64,000 bases of DNA, taken from assembly GCF_014805625.2 (NCBI RefSeq), contig NW_023998450.1, forward strand, positions 39,172 through 103,171. Direction: 5' to 3'. The stretch is from Glossina fuscipes (taxonomy: Eukaryota > Arthropoda > Insecta > Diptera > Glossinidae). The notes below the pieces were generated by a model that searched no databases, was not told the origin of the DNA, and saw only the letters and a program-made list of their open reading frames with translations. The translations under genes were made by a program, and so were the position numbers. Positions within the stretch are counted from its first letter, which is position 1; every line of letters begins with the position of its first letter. Below, piece after piece: positions 37,080-48,155 of the stretch.

Positions 37080-37253
37080 CCTGAGTAATCTGCTTATTTA
37101 CTGGCAACTTAGACATATGGGGAAAATTATTGATCTTCACGTCTGGATGTAGGATTTCTTGAGTGCTTTTGGAAGCAAAAATGTCATCGTCATGTTCATT
37201 CCAATCATAATTTTTACTTATCTCAGTTTTAAACTGATCGGCTGGCACCAAAG
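37080..37253 (-). pseudogene. Brca2-like block 3
   Basis: It reads LVPADQFKTEISKNYDWNEH and on to MSKLPVNKQITQ. It ends in phase 1 at a GTATGG donor (37078-37079). The 58-bp intron ends in TTTAAAG, and the next block continues GNQRDKVSG in frame. This conserved junction is the best evidence that the region was a spliced gene. Confidence 0.55.
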
Positions 37254-37282
37254 CTAGAAATTTTGGATTAACTTAAATTAAC

Positions 37283-37384
37283 TTAAATGTTGTCTCTTCA
37301 TAAATTTTAAGAACAACTTCCTTTCATTTATGTTGTACGTGTCGTCTTTCTCGATATCGTCGTAACAACGATCTGAAGCTTTTC
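37283..37384 (-). pseudogene. Brca2-like block 2 (short exon)
   Basis: It follows a good acceptor (TTTTTCTTAG, ending at 37385). It reads KASDRCYDDIEKDDTYNINE and on to KFMKRQHL. Splicing at GT (37282) to the AG at 37254-37255 would keep phase 1 into block 3, but the intron would be 29 nt, below normal fly spliceable size. The tract contains a 10-bp direct repeat (GTTAATTTAA/GTTAATCCAA), so it has probably been rearranged. Confidence 0.4.
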
Positions 37385-37412
37385 CTAAGAAAAATGTACA
37401 AAGTTAGACTTG

Positions 37413-38030
37413 TTAAAAGAAGCGTATAAAGAGCCGCTTCCTTTCTGCTTCTGGCGTAGAATCGTATAAAAAAGCCAATTTTGCCTTTTCTCTAAATTCA
37501 CGGCTATAATTACGTTTCGGTTTCTCCCGTAATATAAATAAAGGGGACCGCTCCAAATTCCTTAACTTACTTTCAGGCGATGTTGTAGGACTGTTAAAAG
37601 GCATTGTAGAAAAGTCCTCAAATATTATATCTACAACTGTTTTCTCTTTGTTGTCATCATGAGCTCCTTCTGGAGCGTCTATGCTGTTTACTTCTTTCAT
37701 CGTAACTTTCGCTTTATTACAACATTCGATTAACTCTTCATCAGTGATATGAAATTCATTTCCACTTGTCGATAACTCAGCAGACCGCGACAACAATTCA
37801 TGGCAAGACGTAAATTATTGCGAGCTTGTCAAATTGTCAAAATTGGTTATTGTCGTTTGTCGTTGCGCATAAGGCCGGGAATCCACTAAGGACATTATTT
37901 CATCTTTGTATCGACCCACAATTTTTTTTAAAGCGATATCTTTTTGAATTACCAATGTTTTATTGATATTACAATCATTCGGGCCGTCTAAGTAAATTTC
38001 TTCATCTATATTATCTTTACTTAAGTCCAT
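37413..38030 (-). pseudogene. Brca2-like block 1 (N-terminus), one in-frame TAA
   Basis: ATG at 38028-38030 (MDLSKDNIDEEIYLDG). The frame reads 71 codons to a TAA at 37815-37817, then continues in the same frame for 133 codons (FTSCHELLSRSAELS ... PEAERKRLFIRFF) to a stop at 37413. Composition is uniform on both sides of the TAA, which suggests a point mutation, base error or, less likely, readthrough. The block contains acidic, Ser/Thr-rich sequence (HITDEELIECCNKAK). No donor GT occurs at a useful place near its end. Confidence 0.5.
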
Positions 38031-38291
38031 GTTTCAATAATTAAAAAGATTTTAAAAAAAATTGTTTTTTTTGACAAGTGAATACACGTTTTAAAATTCT
38101 TCCTCTAGCTCACACAATTTTCAAACATTGCTAATGCGTTTGATAATCGTAAACAATACGTATCACGTAACTATTGCCATATATTAAGCTAAGGCGAACC
38201 ACCCACCATTTATTCTACCCATTGATTGAGAATCATTTTCTAAATCGATTTAAGCCCCTTATGGCCCTTTATCCTTCCAATACCTTAATAG

Positions 38292-38516
38292 GCTTTGCCT
38301 TCAAAAACGTTGGCAAGACCTTTAAGACGCTCTGCTAGAAACTTGCGCTCAATGTTAAAGCGAACACACAAGACGGATCCAAAGCGGGTTCGACCAGCAG
38401 AAAATAATGTTCACTTAGATGTGTACGTGAGAAACGAATGTTGCAAAATGTGCCTTACAGCAGACAAAAATATCGAATTGTTGAAACATAATAAGAGTCG
38501 TACCAATTTTTGTTGA
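38292..38516 (+). CDS. Unidentified terminal-exon-like frame with CCKMC motif
   Basis: After an acceptor-like AATAG (38287-38291), a frame stays open for 74 codons in phase 0 to a TGA at 38514-38516; an in-frame TAG sits exactly at the putative acceptor. It is basic at first (RPLRRSARNLRSMLKRTHKT), then reads VHLDVYVRNECCKMCLTADK, ending SRTNFC. AATAAA starts two bases after the stop, a possible poly(A) signal. The spaced cysteines near the end recall the C-terminal Cys-rich tail of piggyBac-like transposases, but too few cysteines are present for a firm call. There is no ATG before M20 of the frame. It is either the last exon of an unseen gene or a transposon remnant. Confidence 0.3.
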   Translation, partial: ALPSKTLARPLRRSARNLRSMLKRTHKTDPKRVRPAENNVHLDVYVRNECCKMCLTADKNIELLKHNKSRTNFC

Positions 38517-39260
38517 AATAAAAATGTGCCTTTAATTTTAAAGTGATACCGATTAAAGCAATGAAATATGTCAGTTTATGAACATATTTTCAAAGTTGGT
38601 TTGTTTTTATTTATTTGCTCTGAAGAAGAAAGGAATAAAAAATGGAAACAAAAAAGATAAATGTTATCAAAATTTATTCACTAAACGCGTACGTTCTCCT
38701 GGTTTTGCGTAAATGAATAACTTGAATTTTTGAAGCTGTTATGCTCTTAATATATGTATGTACGTATTCAAATTTCAGTAGGTGGGTACGTATTTTTGTC
38801 CTTTGCCTTTTTATAGCCCATACTGCTTGTATTACAGGTTATGCTATATTCAGGCGGATGTATGTAACATCCAGAAAGACATAAGATAGATTCACCTTTT
38901 ATTATGCCGATTGATTCAGAATCATTTTGTGAATTAATATAAACTTGTTTGACCAACATTTTTCTATGAACATTTTCTATGTTCCTTTCAATATACGGGC
39001 TTCAGATATTTTGACGAAATGTGGTATACCGAATTGGATGGCACCATTTTTATGGCCGCACCCTATGAAATGCCTTGTCTTGAACAACTCATTATATGAA
39101 AAAAAATTGCAATTTTTAAAATTTTGCGGGAAAAATGGCTGAATAGGCAATTTGGACCGGATGGAAAAATTTTTTAACTGTTCTTCACATAGACGTTCCC
39201 AATAGAGTCAAAATAGTGTCTTTATGTGGGAACAAATTGTAAGTTATGGTGTTTTATGGC
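38517..39260. other. No gene supported
   Basis: Overlapping short frames on both strands at 38768-39142, none with a motif. Confidence 0.4.
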
Positions 39261-39270
39261 ATATATAAAT
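39261..39270 (+). promoter_or_regulatory. TATA box
   Basis: ATATATAAAT lies about 74 bp upstream of an ATG with a good insect start context. A TTCAAAC initiator-like site follows about 33 bp downstream of TATAAA. Together they suggest a TATA promoter with a short leader. Confidence 0.4.
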
Positions 39271-39337
39271 GCGGACCTGAATTAGTCGGTCTTTTTCAAA
39301 CACAAACAAACGTTTCATCATTTCTTTTTTTATCACC

Positions 39338-39424
39338 ATGCCGCGTCTTTTTGGCCCACAAAATACTACTGTTAATGTAAGAGATTTAATAAAGGATTAT
39401 TTAAATAAAACCTCAGGTAATTGA
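39338..39424 (+). CDS. Small ATG exon or 28-codon sORF behind a TATA box
   Basis: The ATG (39338-39340) is in a strong context (TATCACCATGCC). It opens MPRLFGPQNTTVNVRDLIKD and continues YLNKTSGN to TGA at 39422-39424. A donor-like CAG/GTAATT at 39416-39417 would instead splice after codon 26 in phase 1. Leader, TATA box and start codon fit a compact promoter and first exon. I recognise no family, and no downstream exon could be identified. Either a first exon or a short stand-alone peptide frame. Confidence 0.35.
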   Translation: MPRLFGPQNTTVNVRDLIKDYLNKTSGN

Positions 39425-42400
39425 GTTAATTTTTATATTGTGGTAAATACAACAAGCTTACTCTTAAGAGCTTGGGCACCCTTCTCATGTGAAAGCATTC
39501 TGGAAGCTCGTCAAGGCTGATGCATCCAGATGGTGTTGTCAGATAGTTTTAACCGACTGTGCGCACATGTAATGCGCTTTAATTCACCAGTCGGTTTTTG
39601 TTGCTTGGCTTGATGCCAAGCAGGGCGTCTTTGTTGTACAAGAAAGAAGATTTCATATTCTTGTATTGATTGCGTAATTGTGAAGTTGTCATCTGGGCAG
39701 CGGTGTAATAGAGTTCTGACAAGTTTAATATCACGAACTTTCTTGACACAATTGCTGGCGAATTGTGAACAGCAAGTGCACCAAAGTTTGTCTCAGTACG
39801 GAGTTATTACTCAGTACTTCACTTATTTAAACACTCATAGAAGGTTGTAACTCTTTGAAAACTGAAACGGGCCAACAATTAGCAATCTCTTAAACAATGA
39901 TGGAAATTAATTCAATGTCGTAACGTTATTTATGCTTATGCACATATTATAAGTGCATATATGCAGGAAAAAAGTCCATACACGCTTCACCCTAAGCGCT
40001 ATCGTCTTATCCTGTCCTATCTTGTGCAAAAAAAAAAAAAAAAAAAAAGGTCTTTTTTGAAGTTTTGAAAAAACATTGTTTTTTCCAGCGTGATAGAAAA
40101 CAAGTACTGCTGCTGTTACTGTAGCTGTATAAACTGACCCCTATTTGGTGTTTTGGTGTTGGAGCAATTTTTCAATTTCAAAAACAATTTCCCATATAAA
40201 TTGTGTACAATGCATAGAACGCAATCACGGCTTTATATCTGGTGTGTGTTTATGTGTGTGTGTGTACTTTTACTCCAACCCTCTCTTACTCACTATATCT
40301 CATTTTTGTGTGTTTTTAAAGTTCTCTACCAACAAATAGCAAAGTGTTCATGCGTATGAGCAGATGTGCAAATGCAAACGTATAACTGTACATATTTAGT
40401 TACCTAAATCTATATGGAGATAAAAACTAAAGTACACACAAACACACACTAAGAACAAAAAAAGAAGATAAGCTTTGCGCAAATATAATACTAAACACTA
40501 CGGCTTTCATACTTAAATGGGTACGAGTTCTCTACTTTACATACACTCAAGCAGATGCAAAAGAAAGGCAGCAGGACGCAGCACTAAAGTTGATTAGAAG
40601 GATTCAGCCTTAAGTTAAAGAATGAATAAGAGTTAATTTATTTATTGCTTGAATTTGAACATCTAGAAATGTTTGCAAACTTTTTAACTGCTCGCCTATG
40701 ACTGAAGAGGAGCATTTAAAGCAAAATCACTAACCGAACCTTAGTAAAGTTAACACGTAGTCATTAGAGGCTCATGAATGGATGGCCACGGCTACTAAAC
40801 TAAGAAACCAATTGAAACTGCGCGGTGAGGAAGAAGTTTCGTAATTCTAATCTTTCTAAGAATGAGAGTAAAATTATATAGCAGATATCTATATCTGGTC
40901 CGTTATTTCATGCATTCTTTGGGTTCATTAAGCTCTTACTTTATTGCCATAATTATTGTTAAAAGGGTTGCCTACATTTGTACTGAATTTTTGTTTTTGC
41001 TTTTTCTTTCACCTCTATTTTTACTACTTCGAATTCTACTTTAACTTTTATTTCTAGTTCTATATATCAAAAAATTATTATCATCAAAACTCTCGACAAA
41101 AATCGCTATGTACAGTGTTTTGGGCTTTTGAAGTTATGTGAAAAATTTGAATCGTATGGGGCAATTTTTCGAATCCTCTCTCATCTATCGAACGGTTCCT
41201 ACGAGAACTGAATCCATAATTCTCAATATTTCACGGTCAGGTTGAATCTGCAAGAGTAATTTGAGATAAAAGTTAACTGTTTCAATTTAGGACTTCGTAC
41301 ATCTATTTTTGCACCCCAACCTAGATTCTAGGACCACAGGGATCTTTAAAAGCGTAGAGCCGGAAGGATATCAATGTATTTGAACAATTTAAGATAGCTT
41401 TCATTCGATGGGGACTAGACGATATTTTTGTGTCTGTTTTCTATGGAAAAAATTATAAGAAATGCGACGTAAAACAGGCAATGCGCCTAAAAAAAATTAC
41501 GTCTTTTGCTAGAGCCTATAAAAATGCGGCCTTTGGAGAAATGGGTCGGGAAAGGTAGTGATTTTAAAGTCATGCGAAGCCACTTGCTCAGAAGCCTCGT
41601 TCACTTATTTTTGACAAACGAAGTTATGGATGACTATAATAGAAAAAGTCTATATTGAACTCACACGGAGCAATTCATTTCAAACGCAGAAAATTCAAAG
41701 CTGTAGGTCTAAATAGTGAAAATAATCTGCAAGTTTTAAAAATAGTAAGGATTACCAAATCTTCTTCAGGATTTCTTCCTTCTAATTTTAAAAATCACGG
41801 CGAGATGCACTGTAACGACCAATAGGGACATATGTAATAGGTTTATGTGTGGAGCCACTCGACAGTTATTGGGAAGGGATATAAACCTTGAACCATTTAT
41901 AAAAAGATTGGAGACGCACGATTCAAGAGGTTTCGTTGAAAAAAATATTAAGATCGTTTCAATGGGAAATGAATGACAGAAGATAATTTCTGGTCGTAGC
42001 CGAGGAAGCTATAACGATACATAAAAGTCAAAGCGCTGCCTACACTTCGCTGGCAGTTCATCTAAAGGGATGTATGTTTTATAGGGGCTCTACAAAAATA
42101 TCCAGACTATATGTAGCAGAAACTCTTATTCCGGTGTGGTACAAATAGAAATTTCAAATTTAGAAAAGTATAAAAAATTATTTTAAAAACATTTTTATTA
42201 TTTAGACAGTAATGGTAAACAGTGGTAAAAAATACTGAAAACTCTTTATCAAAATATCCCAAATTTCCAAGCACCCGGTTTTTGGGATCCAGTCTTTCAA
42301 ATAAACTTTTCTGTTCCGCTTAATATGTACTAATTTAAAAAACATTGTATTTATAGTTTTAATTGTTATGTTTAACGAAAATTTTTTTTATAAAAGCAAT

Positions 42401-42630
42401 TAGAAAATTATAAGTTCTGTTGCGCTATAAAATAAATGATCGCTTCAATAAAGAGAAGAATGTCCATAAAATGAGGAGAATTTCGTTAAGCTGACACTTA
42501 GAAAATTATGACCAGATGACGATGCGTACATTCCCATATCGAAAATGTGCGTTTACTAGGAAACAAGATATAATTTTTGATATTTAATCACGCAAATATT
42601 TATGCGGTATAGGGTAATTAGTGGTCGGCC
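39425..42630. other. No gene supported
   Basis: AT-rich; an A20 run at 40028-40047 and a short GT repeat at about 40245-40265. No coding motif found. Confidence 0.4.
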
Positions 42631-42638
42631 TCGCCCGG

Positions 42639-42910
42639 CTTCTGTTTGTACTTTTGCTACCTCTTCTATTTGCACTTCCGCCTCTATTTCTTCTTCTGCA
42701 TCTAGCTTTACTTTTACTTGTCCTTCTAATTCAACTTCTACTTCTACTTTCACTTCTACTTCTGTTACTTTTTTTTTTGTCTAAATCCGTTCCTGTTGTT
42801 ATCTTTATTTCTTTTTGTGGTTTTTCAGCTATCTGCGCTTTATTTTCTATTTCTGTATCTGTCTCTACTTCAATTTCTGTGCGTTTTTCTGCCGCCGCTC
42901 CCGACGAGAT
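42639..42910 (+). repeat. Strand-asymmetric pyrimidine-rich cryptic repeat (CTTCTA/CTTTTA-like units)
   Basis: For about 270 bp the plus strand is dominated by degenerate six-base units around ACTTCT, such as TCTACTTCTACTTTCACTTC. The minus strand of the first half encodes an alternating Val/Glu frame (KVEVEVELEGQVKVKLDAEE), which follows from the repeat rather than from a protein. It could form triplex DNA or act as a polypyrimidine tract, but nothing shows a function. Confidence 0.7.
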
Positions 42911-45394
42911 CGAAAGAGTTCTAATAATATTTTCGTTTCTTCGCTACTTTTGTTTGTTTATTCTATTCGATATCGTTTTATTTGTCTTCACCTGTCGTTT
43001 CCTATGCTTTTGTTTTTATATCTAACTATTTCACTTCCTTATATGGTTATCGCGAGCATGTTAAAATATTACTTTTGGTTACATAGAACCTAAGGAATTT
43101 TTAATAAATTTTGATCAATGCAAAAGCATTAAGCGTGCGTATGCCGGGTTCAATGCCCCAGAAATATGTACGCATATGTTATGTATCAAAAAATTTTTAT
43201 TATCGGTAAAAATATGATAATAAAACAGTTTTAAACAGCAAATCGTTTACATAGTTAGTGACGCGCCAAAGCTTTGTGTGCGTCCAATAAAATTCTTACA
43301 TAAAATACACTTATGGCCGCAGCCAGGTAGTCGATGTTTATAGAGACTATATCTTCAACAAACTTTATTCATAAAATACTTATTTAAAAATTAAAATAAC
43401 TTGCAACTTATTAAACGAGGAGACAGAGGAAAAAGCTGAAGGCAAGAGATAGCAAGAAAAGTGAATTTGTGAAAGGGCGGGGGAAGTTGTAAAAGATGAA
43501 AACTATAGCAATTGCGGTGACAAAATTTTGTTAAATGGTTAAATACGTGAATGTACTTGTGCTTCTACGTTCTCATAGTACATTTGCACATACAAAGTAG
43601 CAACATTTTATGTGCGGCACGACCATAATCCCCATCAACTAATCCACACTATGCAACCGCACTTTAATTTAGTTGCATTTTCTTTACGCTACAAAACGCA
43701 CATTAACGTGCTTGTGGTCAATATATTGTAGAAGCTTACCCAACGGAGCTACAACAACAGCGATAGCAATAACTACACTAAGTATATGTACAGTAATGAT
43801 ACCTTCTAAGCGGGTACATAAAAATGTCTGTGAGTGTTTTAGTCTAAAGTATGGTAACATGGTAAACGTTGTTTGCCTCTTTTGAATTGCAAGATAAAGG
43901 ACAGAAAAGGTTTTTGTAGTCTGGATAAAATGAAGAACGTTAGTGTTTTGTATGCTCGTTTCTATGAAGAAAATTTCTGTTTCCAAATGTTTTTGCTTTA
44001 AATATTAAGCAAAAGGTAAAGTGAATATTTTAGGCAACCTTCGCGGGTGTTACCTAATTATGAAGTTATTCTCATTTTTCATGTCAATATATGCAATTGC
44101 TGTAGAGTTACATTTTGTTTTGTGAACATAAAAATGTTAGTTGTCGCTTTTCACCACGTCTATGAAAGAATTATTTCTTATGCAAGGCATATTTACAGAC
44201 GGCGAAATTTATATCTATCCCTGCGGCTCGAAAACATCCGACCAATTGTGCGCATATCGTGCAAAAGAGTAGCCAGAACCGAAACCACCAACAAAGTCGC
44301 TCAAAAATCAAGGTCGTATTAACAATTTTCTACGATGCTTGGCTGCTGTGAATTTCCCTTGCTGTCCAAAACTATTGACTATTGTTATGAGATAGGAATG
44401 AATGCATAAAGACTTACCATTCTATAAAATAATTCACCTAATTTTTTGATCGTAGCACGATGTCTATGAATAATTTAATATATATCGTGTACCACTGACA
44501 AGATATATTTACGTGTGTACATATCGATGTATACATATCTACATATCCACTAAACAGCTTTAATGTTAGAGCTTAACGTTGTAATAACCATTAGGAGCAA
44601 ATGCAGCGTTTACGTGGTGCCATCAACTCAAAACATCATCCATTTTATATAAACATTATATATGTCGTAGGGTGTGTAGGAAGCGAAAGCTAAAGGGGGA
44701 AAAAAAGAGTAAGGGAAGGAAGGTATGTGGAAAATATGTGTTCAGCACAAGCACCAGTCCTGCTATAGTAGCAACAATACATAAGTGCTTGCATAACTCC
44801 CAGGAAAAACATCAGCTAAACTCAAGTCCACACACAAGCAAACAGTAATTCTATCTTTTTACATGGCAAGTAAGTGACAAGATTTTATGACAACACAACG
44901 AAGACAATAGCTACGCTCAACTATTACGTGTGGTGATGCATGAAACTAATCATCAGAAAAAGCGTTCAAAATCTTCCCAAGAAAATGGAGATCTCTGTAT
45001 ATAAATCATGTCTTCTTCTTTTGCTGAAAGGAGAAAAAATTTAATTTTTCCAATTCTTTAAAAATTGATAGCAAATAGAAATATATTCGTACTGTAATAA
45101 CAGGCCGCTATAAAAGTTATTAGTTAGGTATAAACAGAGCAGGAGGAAGAGAGTTAGGTAAATGCACATTAAAAGAGACCAAATTTGTGGTAATTTCATT
45201 TGCACCAATTGGAAAGACGTTTTGATCGATTGCTAATGGTACTGGCAATAGGCGCCAATGGCTCAGGTAAATATTTCGGATTATTTTTAATTTAATAAAA
45301 TTAAATTCGGTCGGGACGGAATCTATTATATCCATCACAACTTGCCCCAAAAAAAGACAAAAAAAAGTAAAAGAACAAAATTCTCATGCTATGT
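42911..45394. other. No gene supported
   Basis: AT-rich DNA with short frames; no recognised motif. A GGGTTCAATGCCCC sequence at 43147-43160 resembles a B box, but no A box precedes it. Confidence 0.4.
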
Positions 45395-45660
45395 AACATG
45401 GAGCGGGCGCAGTTAATTTTTTCTATTTTCACAATAAAATACCAATTCTAAATCCTTTTATCCCAATCCCAAATTTGTAGGCGATATCTTCATTTTCGCT
45501 AATGGGAGAATGTTGACCGCAAATGCTGCAAAGCTGCGTAATCAGACAGTTGGACAGACGAACAGGCGGATATATTTAGGTGCATTCACGAGTTGTAATT
45601 GGCCAAGAATTTGTATACTTTATGGGGTTCTTGAAGCTTGTTTCTGTGTGTTATGAAGGT
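45395..45660 (+). repeat. mini-me/Helitron-like repeat, unit 1
   Basis: It starts GGGCGCAGTTAATTTTTTC and contains CGATATCTTCATTTTCGC, GGACAGACGAACAGGCGG and TATACTTTATGGGGTT in that order. The order matches unit 2 at 45700-46116 and the disrupted copy at 54280-54760. A GACRGAC-type tract plus a TATACTTTATGGGGTC-like core is known from mini-me and related dipteran Helitron-type repeats. Assignment by memory of the motif. Confidence 0.6.
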
Positions 45661-45699
45661 ATTGAAAAAATAATTCAATTTTGATACACTGTAATATTG

Positions 45700-46116
45700 C
45701 GTGGGCGTGGTCAATTTTTTCCAGTTTTGTGCGAAAATGCTACACCATCGCCCATACATATATTTATTATAGTTTATGAGTAAACAGCAAAAAAACAATT
45801 TTTCATTTCCTTTAAAAAAACAGAGGAGAGAACGTGTCCTCCGGCCGATTTGGCCCATTTTCAATGCCAGCTTGCGCGCAAGAACTTCTAATGTTTGTGC
45901 TAAATTTGAAGCTTATAGTTTCATTTTTCCGCCCATTAGAATATTTAAAACAGACATTACACAGACGGACAGACGGACGTGCTTAAATCGATTGAGATGT
46001 TGATGCTGATCACGAATATATATATAAATTTGTTGGGTCTCCGATGCTCCCTTCTGGGCGTTGCAAGCGTTTTGACAAAATGAATATACCCGTCACCCTA
46101 CTGTGAAGGGTATAAA
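45700..46116 (+). repeat. mini-me/Helitron-like repeat, unit 2, with terminal hairpin
   Basis: It starts GTGGGCGTGGTCAATTTTTT, then GCCGATTTGGCCCATTTTCA, TTCCGCCCATTAGAATATTT, ACAGACGGACAGACGGACG, a TA run, GGGTCTCCGATGCTCCCTTC, TGGGCGTTGCAAGCG and TATACCC...GGGTATA. The last pair can form a 7-bp stem at the 3' end (about 46085-46114). It lies head-to-tail with unit 1. No protein-coding capacity, so non-autonomous. Confidence 0.65.
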
Positions 46117-48081
46117 AATGTCCGCCCTATATCTGTGAAGTTTTAATATTTTAATTGTATTAATATTTTTGCAGTATTTTTGGAATGATGTTTAAGCGTT
46201 AATAATGTGACCCATAGCATGTCCTCGATTTTCTTGTCTGTTCTTTAGATACTTTTGCGCGCTTTGCAATTCAAATGAATAATTGAGAGAAAAAGAAGAA
46301 ATTATTCATTCAAAGTCAGAGAGAGCGAATATATGAAAATTTCTTGAAGTGATCGATCTTTTTCTAAATACGTCATCTGTTCAACATAAGAAGACATAAA
46401 TGCAATAAATTTATCTAATATGTACGTTAATTAAGAAATTCTGCGTAAATTAAAAGAGATATATGAAGAGAGAGAGGCATTCAATAACAAAACTTTAGTT
46501 TATATCAGAAATTCCGTGGACTTTCAATGGGATGAAAATTGAAATTTTATTTTAAATACTTTATTCTGACCTAAAAGTTCTGTAATGTACGCAGTCAAAA
46601 CAGGTGAAGAATTTGAAAATACTTCAAAAAATATATGCACATGTCAAAGCATCTAAGCCTGCAGTAAATTCAAATATTTCGAACGGTTTTGCAGAAAAGA
46701 GGGAAAAGATCCATATATTTTCTTGTGGCGTACGTTGCAGCTAACACTTCTAAGAAAACTTTTACTTTACGTTTTCTTGCAAGTGGCGAGTGTCCGCCTT
46801 ACGAATTGCTATTGAGGCTGCTTAAATATTAAACACATTTCCTGCAACTTTTCCATGGTAGTACATGCCGCGTGTATGAATTGCTATTCGTCAAGTACGG
46901 TGGCATACACATCTAAAAGCATACAATAACATACCACTAAACTATCACACCTATAAGTATGCAACACCATACCACAAAACTGCCATTCAGCTTAAACAAA
47001 AATTTGGTATAACCTATAGACAGAGCGACGAAAGTCTAAGCGTGAAAGTAAAAGACAAACTTTCGAAAACAAAGTTTACTACGAGCACGAGTATAGGAAT
47101 AGTACGGATGGGACGTTCGTGTGCGTGTGCTATTTCCTTTAGCGACTGCAACTTTTCTTAATTCAGCAGTAAGGGATGATTTTCTAAGCAACTAAACAAA
47201 ACTTTTTTTATTTAATGTATACTTTGACCCAACATAGTATAGTATATACGTTCGTCATCGTCATTGTCATCACTCTATGATCATCACTTTTATCATGCAT
47301 TGAAGAAGTGAAAGAAAGTAACGCAAAAGAAATGGAAAAAACAACGAGTAACGAGTTTGTTTTGCTCTCAACTCGAAAGTTTAACTAAACGTTAGTTGTG
47401 TTTGTGACGTTAACTTTAGGGAATTATACGTGTCGTTGGGTCTTTCCTACATGCATACACGTATAATATAGAGTTTAGAAAAATGTTGATTGACTTGAAG
47501 GTGTTTTATAGTGTTGTTATTGTTATGTTGTGTTAGTTAACTGTGTAAAACTCTTTAAAAACAAAAAAAAAAAAAAAAAACAAAAAAAAACGACAAGAAA
47601 TAATTTAAATATTTATTTTGTTTGTCCTGGTCGTTGGTGCATGCGTTTTTCTGTAGACATTTATTTGCTTTGTGTAACTAAATAAACAAACGCAAGCACA
47701 CAAACCTGCATATAAATATGTATGCGTGCACTTTAGCATAAATGTTGTAAACAAATAAGCAAACAACTGAATTTTGTTAATTCAGTATAGAAAACAATTT
47801 TGCTTTTTTGTCGTTACCTCCGTAACTTCGATATTAACAAGTAGAGCAACAACAACATACCGACGACGACAACTTGTTTAAAGTACAATAAACACTAAGT
47901 ACACGCTTGTATATATATATATATATTTGCACAATAAACCAACAAACAATCTCATAGGGTATCTAACAAATGTTCAGGTATTTGCGTTGGAGCAATGCTT
48001 ACAAACACTTACTTCAATTCTTTGGCAAAGAGGTGTGCTGGTATCATGCCGAATAACATCACATGCATTTAAAAGATCATA
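46117..48081. other. No gene seen
   Basis: AT-rich; A-runs at about 47561-47590 and (TA)n at 47908-47926. No coding signal. Confidence 0.4.
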
Positions 48082-48155
48082 CGCATGAGTGGTAGAGTAA
48101 ATAAGAATTGCGACAACCAAGTCAGTGTTCGCGGGTTTAAATCTCAAGTGCGACC
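48082..48155 (+). repeat. tRNA-derived SINE head, second copy
   Basis: It aligns along its length with the tRNA-like head at 12945-13018 on the other strand. Both share GAGTGG, a GCGAC/TCGAC core and AAATCTCAAGT. The A box (TGGTAGAGTAAA) and B box (GGTTTAAATCT) have each drifted by a few bases. Downstream to about 48340, the sequence ends in an A-rich stretch (ATATTAAAAAAAAAGG) that could be the SINE tail, giving a total of about 255 bp. Body not otherwise identified. Confidence 0.5.

Larger units (their letters stand above)
36375..38030 (-). pseudogene. Brca2-like gene fragment with BRC repeats, apparently degraded
   Basis: Four coding blocks in order on the minus strand make an N-terminal part of a BRC-repeat protein; BRC repeats bind the Rad51 recombinase in homologous recombination. 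The diagnostic motif is FQTANGKKISIS at 36750-36785, matching BRC consensus F.TA.GK.I.IS. A second, FQTASSKK, lies at 36417-36440. Both follow similar stretches (GKVNNPGSSLIFAS and AKVINRGSSLVSVG), so they are tandem units. One intron (37022-37079, GT-AG, 58 bp) joins two blocks in frame. Signs of decay: an in-frame TAA at 37815-37817; no usable donor after the first block; an intron of only 29 nt between blocks 2 and 3; a frame change in an A-run near 36415, after which another frame reads KEPILEKEKDNEPG. The helical and OB-fold domains of Brca2 are not found downstream. Assembly errors or missed exons could also explain this. Confidence 0.6.

Noticed and set aside
42556..42753. An alternating Val/Glu minus-strand frame
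   Set aside because: A direct product of the six-base repeat; no start context or family.
42621..43025. A 134-codon leucine-rich plus-strand frame resembling membrane segments
   Set aside because: The hydrophobic composition follows from the pyrimidine-rich repeat in this frame.
43130..43165. B-box-like GGGTTCAATGCCCC as a tRNA gene
   Set aside because: No A box or cloverleaf can be drawn upstream at tRNA spacing.
48082..48155. A functional tRNA gene
   Set aside because: Acceptor arms do not pair and both boxes have drifted; it fits a SINE head.
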